Source: Fusarium oxysporum f. sp. lycopersici 4287 (taxonomy: Eukaryota; Ascomycota; Sordariomycetes; Hypocreales; Nectriaceae). From it: DNA of 64,000 bases. The stretch spans positions 669,923 to 733,922 of the forward strand of contig NC_030992.1 in NCBI RefSeq assembly GCF_000149955.1. Direction: 5' to 3'. Below the pieces are notes generated by a model. It had not been told where the DNA came from, ran no database searches, and saw only the letters and a list, made by a program, of their open reading frames with translations. A program made the position numbers and the translations under genes. Positions 57,001 to 64,000 of this stretch are shown here, one piece after another. The number at the start of each line of letters is the position of its first letter. Positions within the stretch are counted from its first letter, which is position 1.

Positions 57001-57432
57001 ACACCGCAGCCTGGCCCAGTCGGAGGATGTCCTCGGCTGCTTCACCTGGGCTAGTGGAGTTCATGTATCTTGATAGCTCATCAATTCCGCTGTCGGACAT
57101 GAAGAGACAACCTGGTGAACGCGTTACCAGAAGCCTTAGCTTCAAGCCTCCACCCTGATGGTTGGAATGAGACGAGGCGATCGAAGCGCGAATCACCAAT
57201 GTGATTCAATATCCCGGCACATCATCGCCCCTATGAACCAGAAGATACTCTCCAGAACGTAACAAAGCCTTAGTTACAATTCATGTATGGCTAATTGCAC
57301 TTGCACCTCGGGATAAAGAACTCCGCAGGGACAGAACAATGCCCAACATCAACTCCGCTGACATCAAATGAAGCATGTAAATCGCTGGTGTTGCATCAAT
57401 TATAATCGCTACATGATAACGCTCTAAAACTT
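54027..57432. other. Intergenic with coding-like scraps
   Basis: 3.4 kb without an intact gene. Two pieces look like old coding sequence. On plus at about 55400-55505, WVAELGLYASEVENLSDEVL runs on to a stop, with a further piece before it (ESWGLERIPAGQCVRTTDTA) broken by stops. On minus at 56932-57100, CLFMSDSGIDELSRYMNSTS runs on to a stop. Neither can be assigned to a family. Confidence 0.35.
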
Positions 57433-59195
57433 TTACACCTGTTTAACTCCAGCGTCCTCTGCCGTTCTGATAGGAATTTGCCCATCGATGCCAGGCATGA
57501 AGGCGCGATACGATGCAGCAAGTGACCACTCCTGCAGGTCTCTAATCGTCGCCTGCAAGATATCAGTTACTAAACATAAGAGAAAAGCTCGAGGGGTCTC
57601 ACCTCAGCTTCCGCTGTGAACCGTCTCCGTCCCGTCGGACCGTCAACACAGAGTGCTTCCTCTATTGTGCCGCGCCAGTTCACTTGCACCCCTGAAGTAC
57701 ACGCTGCAAGCCATTGTAATTCGCCGTGCTGCATTTCAGGATGTTGGATGACGTAGTCTCGGAAGTACGGCCATGATATACAATCCAGCATGTCAATGTG
57801 AGGGACGAAGACTTGAAGTTCAGTTGGTCGGATCCAGTCAGGGAGATCCTAAAGAGTATTAGTTGGTTTCCAGCACCCAAATTCATTTGGCCTCAATAGG
57901 TGCAGCACACCATTATCCTGTGTTGCCAGAATTGAGACGAGTGTGTGTACTTACAGCATATGTCTGTGGAGTCGGATTGATCTGCCATCTCATCACAACC
58001 CAAACAACCCACACAGCCGCCATGGACGTAAACGAGTAATCCTGCCTCCTCGCACTATAAATGAACTGAACAGCCCATTTACTTATCATCGGCGCAGTTT
58101 CATACTCATCCTTATCAAACAGCGCCGCCACACACGGAAACGTCCCCGTGAGATCATCAGGCTTTGCACCCTCTGTAACCAACTGCCTCGCCTTCTTGAG
58201 TGTGTCCGCCCAAGCCTTTGTCACAGAGTCAACACCGTGTCCGTCGTTGGCTGTCATCATTGCCCAGTTGTGCTTGGCGTAATAATTTTGTAGCTGGCTT
58301 TGCTGGGCGACGGCGGGATAGTGGTTTGCTTTTATACCGCTGGAGAAGGGGAGGTTGCCGAAGTGGTAGGAGAAGTAGCTCTTTGTACGGGAACCCAGGT
58401 CGATGTTCATGGCGTCGGCTTCAAAGGTGGTGCCGTCGAGCCATTCTGCTCTGTCGAATAGTGTTTCGATGAATTTGCTCTTTGCTTGGTGATTTACACC
58501 GACGAGCCTGGTGGTCAGTTAATATCAAACTCATCTCATTGCCCAGGAACTCATTTGCATCTGCTGAAAAGACATTTTCTCTATACCAGAGCATGTTTTC
58601 TCTCATATGAAGTGAAGGAAATGAGAATTGGATGAGAACAATGTAAGCAAGACTGCACTTCACTTGAAATACATGGCTGGGGCTGTCTCATGTGAGACGT
58701 AAGAATGACATCGCATCCCACGAATAGACTTATAAGAACACAAACATACCTCTGAGGCACAACAACAGCCCTAGACTTTGACTCAATGTATGAAACAATA
58801 GATTCAACAGATTCACCTATTCTTATCCAAGACATAACCTCAGCAGCTTCAGAATCTGTGCCATTCCTCATGGCCGCGAGTATAGTCTCAAGCTGATTCA
58901 GCCTCCCCTTCTGCTCATTCACGGCATTGGTCAATCTATTCAGCGCCTCCCCCGACAACACTTTCGTATCGTAGGTGCAGACATTGCTGCTGAACTGACA
59001 CCTCGCGCAGGGATGTCTCCCATCGCACTTGGTCTTTGTCTTGCGGCACGGCACACACGCGTGGTTCGTCACGGACTTGCGGGACGATGAGGCCCGGGAT
59101 ACCCGCGGGCGTGCGGTCTGCTGATGAGGTTGAGGCTGTGGTACCGGGGGTTCGGGCTTAGGGGGAGCTGGGGCGAGATTGGGGAGCCTCTGCAT
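57433..59195 (-). CDS. Zn2Cys6 transcription factor with long first intron
   Basis: Exons 59195-58750, 58507-57955, 57848-57603 and 57552-57433 encode 454 residues. Introns of 242, 106 and 50 nt all join in frame; the last two have CTAAT/AACTGAT branch points. The start is Pro/Gln-rich, then the zinc cluster with Cys47, 50, 57, 63, 66 and 73 (C-x2-C-x6-C-x5-C-x2-C-x6-C) and a leucine-containing linker (NRLTNAVNEQKGRLNQLETI) for dimerisation. The rest resembles the DUF3425-like tail of some fungal zinc-cluster and bZIP regulators (DLPDWIRPTELQVFVPHIDM, ISWPYFRDYVIQHPEM). A nuclear regulator; no obvious target cluster beside it. Confidence 0.85.
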
Positions 59196-62100
59196 GGCCT
59201 TGCCTGGAGGTGTGAATTGGCAAGGGGCTTGGCCTAACGTCGAATGATGACGTCGTTTAGAGATGGTTCTGCAGCCAATGCCATGCAGCGCATTGTTCGT
59301 TTTCGGATTTGTTTAAAGGGTTTTTCGGGGGATGAGATGTCGTGGCTGATCCACGTCACGTTAGGCTTTGTTTGATACTGCACCTTGTCCTCACTACGGG
59401 ACTGATGGGAGGATTGTAATCTGCGGGGTGTCATGTCAGGTGACTACGCGTTTCGTGTTGATGATTTGAAGCATCAGTATGAGAGTGTCACCGAGTATCC
59501 AAGTATGTCTGCAGATGAAGTCGTTGGAATAAGATATAAAGCTATTGTAGTAGAAACATAATCTTTGATTCAATTAGACTAAAGCGAAGTGGTTCAGTTA
59601 ATGGATCGACAACTTGATACGCTGGTCAAAACGGCCCTTGTTTCTACCAACCCATGTCAATTACGGCATTAGAGACTCCCCAGTTGGCAATGGAAATCTG
59701 CAGTCAAGAAGTAGCTAAACCAAGAAGGGAAATAAAGATAGATTAACCAGGCTGAGAGCACTGCTTGTCAGTATTGATCATCTTATCTACCGGAGCGGAC
59801 CATATACGCTGATCAGAATCCCTCCGGAGCTGAGAAAGAGTCATATCCTCCGAATAATCCATCACCGACCGGTCCGTAGTGGCAAGTAGTAAGCTTTGCA
59901 TAAAGATCACCAAACATGGTCTACAAGCTTCAAGTCTTGATACCAGAATTACGTCGTTGTAAGATGCCAAGGGGATACGCCTCACTTGCGGTCTCGAACA
60001 TTCATACTGTAGCATTGTCAATTGAACGCCGACAAGAACCAGAACGATCAAGAATTACACGCCCCTAGAAAAAGACCAGCTTCGATGCAGCCAGTAACAG
60101 CTGTGCTATCCAAGATCTCGGAACAGATCAAGAGATTTCAGCCAGGGCAATACCAAATAGTGACATCATAGAGGGGCATTTTCTCGCAACAGACTCTTAA
60201 ACCCGGCGGTTTCTGTCCGCAACGAAAAAAACAGGTTACGAATCTTTTACGGGCTCTCATTCACTTTCTGTTTCTTTCCCCCGCGATGACGGTCTCTACT
60301 TTTCTGTTCCTTTACAGGGGGTGGAAATCTCGGAAAGCATGGCTTGCAAGCATAAGTGACGTCGTCTGAGGCAAAGCCCGTCGCTCTTGAATTCGAACCC
60401 CACGGCTGCCGAGCAAGGCAGATGCTGCATCTGGTGTGTGACTGGACGCCTTGCCTGAATTTGACATTGTAGATCATTCGTGACAGCCCGAGAAAAACAG
60501 GAACATGCCGGCAAGGTTCACCTTGAGCTGTTAGCTGTTCAACGGTTCTGCAGGTTTCCGAACGGACCCGTTTCTGTTGGCTTCAATTGCTTTCCCCAGA
60601 ATTTCCGGTACCGTGCGATTAATTGAGGATACAAGAACGAAACAAATTTTCACGGGCCGAGGACACTTTAAAAAAAGAATTTTTTTTCAGAACCGTGCAT
60701 CCCAAGAGCCGGCCGGGGAACGGTAGCCCACTGTTTTCCACAACAGACCGGGCCGAAGCCGGAGCGAGCGGGGGAAAGGCCGGCGCTTTGGCGGGATTGA
60801 TACCGATAGAGAGCCATTCACTTCGTTTCAATTCAATTTACAGTATTNNNNNNNNNNNNNNNNNNNNNNNNNNNNNNNNNNNNNNNNNNNNNNNNNNNNN
60901 NNNNNNNNNNNNNNNNNNNNNNNNNNNNNNNNNNNNNNNNNNNNNNNNNNNNNNNNNNNNNNNNNNNNNNNNNNNNNNNNNNNNNNNNNNNNNNNNNNNN
61001 NNNNNNNNNNNNNNNNNNNNNNNNNNNNNNNNNNNNNNNNNNNNNNNNNNNNNNNNNNNNNNNCATGTCCGAACACGACGGTGACCCATGACTGACTCAA
61101 AGGTTTGCTCAGTGGCGGACAACTCACGACAAATGAGTCAAGTCTGACAAGCACAAGAGCCAAAGGAAAAAAACTCTGTCGGTTTCGGTAACTCTCAGCT
61201 TTCAGCTTAATTCAATAGCCTCGTGCATGTCTCAGACTCTATTGATAAACTTTTTCAATAGACTCGGAGACAAACTCCAACTGGCTGCTGTCTCCAATTC
61301 TATACGGAAGTATGTACGGAGTGCTAATAGAAGTAACAAGAATGGCCCGCCCGGATGCAGAAGGATTTCGCGGCTCCGGGAGTTCGGCGACAAGGATCCC
61401 TGTAATACTTCTGTCCCCAGATTCCCCTTTACAGACAAGATATCCTCGGCCTGCAATCTGTGCTCCGGGCGCGAAAAGGATAACGTTCTCCAAACTCCCA
61501 AGCAAATCTACAGACTTGGCATTGAATCATTCATGATTGTACTTACTTCTCCGCTTTTCACTCACCGTTCCAGCCCTCGGCTCCTGTGGCGCGAAGCTAT
61601 CGTATCCCCCTCCTAACCTAAACATGTGACGGGCGGCGCGCAAACCCCAGCTTTGCCCTCCCCCTCCCCGCCCTTTTCGTGATAGAGAAATCAAGGTATC
61701 AAGATGCGGCACATGCGCCGGTATTAAATCATGGGGTTTGGTCAAGCTAGCACTTTCTATTGTCTCAGATGTTATCTTTGTTAGGTGCAGGTGATTCTTT
61801 GAGCCTCAGTCCTAGCGACCTGCTATCTCATGCTTTGATCAAAGAAACGAGAAGTACTCTGTTCCTTTTGTTCTGGACAAAGACCTCTGTCCCTCACACC
61901 ATGTGGAAAATCAGGGTCCAGAGCTGCGGCGCAATCGATAATTGTGTTGCACTTATGGCTCAGCCCGGTGCGTATCGCGCTCATTGTCAGCTGCGCATTT
62001 GCTCATTCCGTTCCGTACGAGGTAGTTCTTGCGGTCTGGTCTCAAGTCAGCAGGCATTTTATACCAAACCTGTTGACTGATTGTTTTAGTACAATCGTAA

Positions 62101-63739
62101 TCTGTACCCTCCGTATCTCACCTCCCATGTGGCATCTTTGGGCGCGGGGAAATACAGATGGGATGGTTTGCATCTGGCAGCTGTGCTGCTTGAATAGGTA
62201 GCTCGATTAAGCATGCCCTTGCTTTATCCACACTCCCCCCTTTTAGTCTATCCCCTGTCAACAACAACATCTCCACCAAAGATGCCTGCTTCCCCGCAAA
62301 TCGCGACGTGGTTTATTTTGTTTGCTGGCCTTGGCCAAGTGGACGGCGCATGTATGTATACCGAGGATAAGGACGAATTGATTATTACACTTTTTAACCA
62401 ACAAAGCACATCATATTCCTCGCCAAGGATATCCTATTTCATGCGATAGTTATGCCTTGTCACTGAGGCCTGCGAGACCAGGCTTATTCGTCGATAGTCT
62501 CACGCAAGGCAGGACTCTCACCGCAGGGCTGGGCTGGGCTGGCTGAAACATACGTGTTAGGCAACGCAGCAATCCATTTTCAACCACAAAATCGATCATC
62601 ACCATCATCTTTGTGCATGCACAGTGTGTCGCAATTGCAATCCCCCATAAGCATATACGATAACATCACCCTTTCTTTCTCTTCTCTACATGGGGCCAGA
62701 ACAATCTCTCGGTAAGCGTAATGAACATCGTACCATCGACTCATGGCCGGGCCCGAGCTTTTTTTTGGGACACGAACGACGATAAGGGGGAGACCCAGCC
62801 TCACTTTTCTTCTTCTTTCGGCCGGTTCCCATCATGATATCGATCAGTTCACCGAAGCGGACCCGCGGGATCCACCAAAAGTGCAGAGACAAGTCATCAG
62901 CAGAGAAATGTAAAAATCACCTTTTGATTCAAACTACAATCTTGATACCTAAAGTCGAGTCAAGACAAGTTGAGTTCAGTTCCCTGATTTGGTAATATCA
63001 GCCAAGCCCGATCGTCCAACATTGCGGCCCTTTTTCTGAACCTGTCTTACTTGATATCGTGTCAAATCAGCGTAAATAAGCATGACACTGTAGGATCATT
63101 ACGGTATTATACGAATTAGTTCGACCGAGAATGACTTTGGACGTTCGAATAGGCACTGATCCTCTCCTACTGGAGGTAGAAAAAAACGAAGAACAAATAA
63201 ACAGAAAAAAACTCATATCTATCCTGTCCAGTAGTCTTCAAGCCCGTCCATCCATCTTGACTCCAACATGGCGGATTCAACACCCCAACCCGACTTATCC
63301 CCTCAAAGTTTGTGTGTATACTGACTGTATCGCGCGCGAGTTAAATCTCAACAACATCGTGAAAATTCCCTCACGATCCCGCAAGGCCGGCTTTCGGCGC
63401 GCGTGTCACAGTGAATCGGTGCTCCCGACAGAAGCTTCAATCTAGTCATTTTTACTCAAGTAGTCTACACTTTCAAGATAAGGTGAAAGGGCATTTGGTG
63501 GAATGCAGGCTGCTAGGGCATCTCTTATCCAGGCCCTCGCTCATCCCCGCAAAATACGCTGTAGGAATGGATCCAGCCTTCTGGTGCCCCAGGCCTCAAA
63601 ATGTAAAAAAAAGGGCCAGAGCCCACGACGAGATTCCGGGCCTTGGCTAGATCCACCCCCAAAGTTGGCTTTCTACTGTGCGCGGGATGCCTTGTTCGGT
63701 ACCGCAAGAGACGTCCTGATTGCCACTGTGGATTACCTA
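59196..63739. other. Gene-free stretch
   Basis: 4.5 kb with no convincing gene on either strand. Open frames are short, without motifs, and overlap each other. It contains the N gap at 60848-61063. Confidence 0.45.
60848..61063. other. Assembly gap (216 N)
   Basis: A run of N in non-coding sequence. Confidence 0.99.
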
Positions 63740-64000
63740 TGATCCTTTGATACTGTGCCGCTGAGGCTCACTATCTTTCAGTGACGGCACAGTGCGGCTC
63801 AGCTTCGTAGCAGGGGGCGTTTGCCACTCCCCCCCTTGAAAAAACAAAGCCCGCCACACTCCCCACCTCCTTTCGCTTCCTGGCTTCACCTGAGGCTCCA
63901 TCTATTCACTCTCCACTTACAGGTCGGGTACAGCCTCTGCCTGTGTCTATATCCATCAGCCTTCCCCCCGAAATCCCCTTCCCCGGCTTTCTTCTCTCTT
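63740..64000 (+). promoter_or_regulatory. Probable promoter/leader of an off-window plus-strand gene
   Basis: The plus strand becomes strongly C/T-rich (about 63820-64000) and resembles the leader of the F-box/WD40 gene. No start codon of a supported gene lies before the edge. Confidence 0.3.

Noticed and set aside
60380..60410. GGTTCGAATTC on the minus strand, like a tRNA B box
   Set aside because: No A box at the right distance and no T-stem pairing.
62213..62449. Plus frame with a short hydrophobic start (MPASPQIATWFILFAGLG)
   Set aside because: Small, in a gene-free stretch, with no downstream exon or supporting feature.

Overview
The window is nuclear DNA from a filamentous ascomycete, most probably a Fusarium-like member of the Hypocreales. 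The evidence is short spliceosomal introns (about 47-76 nt, with CTGAC/CTAAC-type branch points), Zn2Cys6 regulators, a Clr5-TPR protein, a DUF3292 protein and an FWD1-type F-box/WD40 protein. The genus is inferred from family content and gene style, not proven. No tRNA, rRNA or CRISPR was found. Three runs of N (22529-22931, 27289-27475, 60848-61063) are assembly gaps.

Left part (1-14.8 kb): a 3'-truncated protein kinase gene (minus) runs off the left edge. It is followed by an aldo/keto reductase (plus), a DUF829/TMEM53-type hydrolase (minus), and a divergent pair made of a monocarboxylate-transporter-like MFS gene (minus) and a Zn2Cys6 regulator (plus). A 66-residue spliced membrane micro-gene (minus) and a Clr5-TPR gene (plus) come next. 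A MITE-like element lies upstream of the Clr5-TPR gene.

Centre (15-35 kb): two genes with recognisable eukaryotic cell-biology roles, an FWD1/beta-TrCP-like SCF substrate receptor and the ESCRT-III protein Vps60, are followed by a large disordered nuclear-type protein. That gene is interrupted by an assembly gap and an apparent frameshift. From 25.4 to 31.4 kb there is a degenerate block on the minus strand: a broken inverted copy of part of the disordered-protein gene, a duplicated coding-like segment and a RING-finger-like remnant. A Ser/Pro-rich hypothetical gene occupies 33.1-35.0 kb.

Right part (35-64 kb): a gene-poor stretch of almost 12 kb holds a 42-nt poly-T tract, a perfect short palindrome and a decayed argininosuccinate lyase fragment that still carries a GC-AG intron. 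Then come a DUF3292 membrane protein, a metallo-beta-lactamase-fold protein, a small hypothetical protein, a second copy of the MITE-like element just upstream of a small secreted Ser/Thr- and Cys-rich protein, and a second Zn2Cys6 regulator. The last 4.8 kb has no convincing gene; its pyrimidine-rich end looks like the promoter/leader of a gene beyond the window.

Links between genes: the MFS/Zn2Cys6 divergent pair is the only probable functional unit (regulator plus transporter). I see no complete new multi-gene system. The most notable items are the two-copy MITE-like element placed in promoters, the relic argininosuccinate lyase, the inverted partial duplication of the disordered nuclear gene and the micro-gene.
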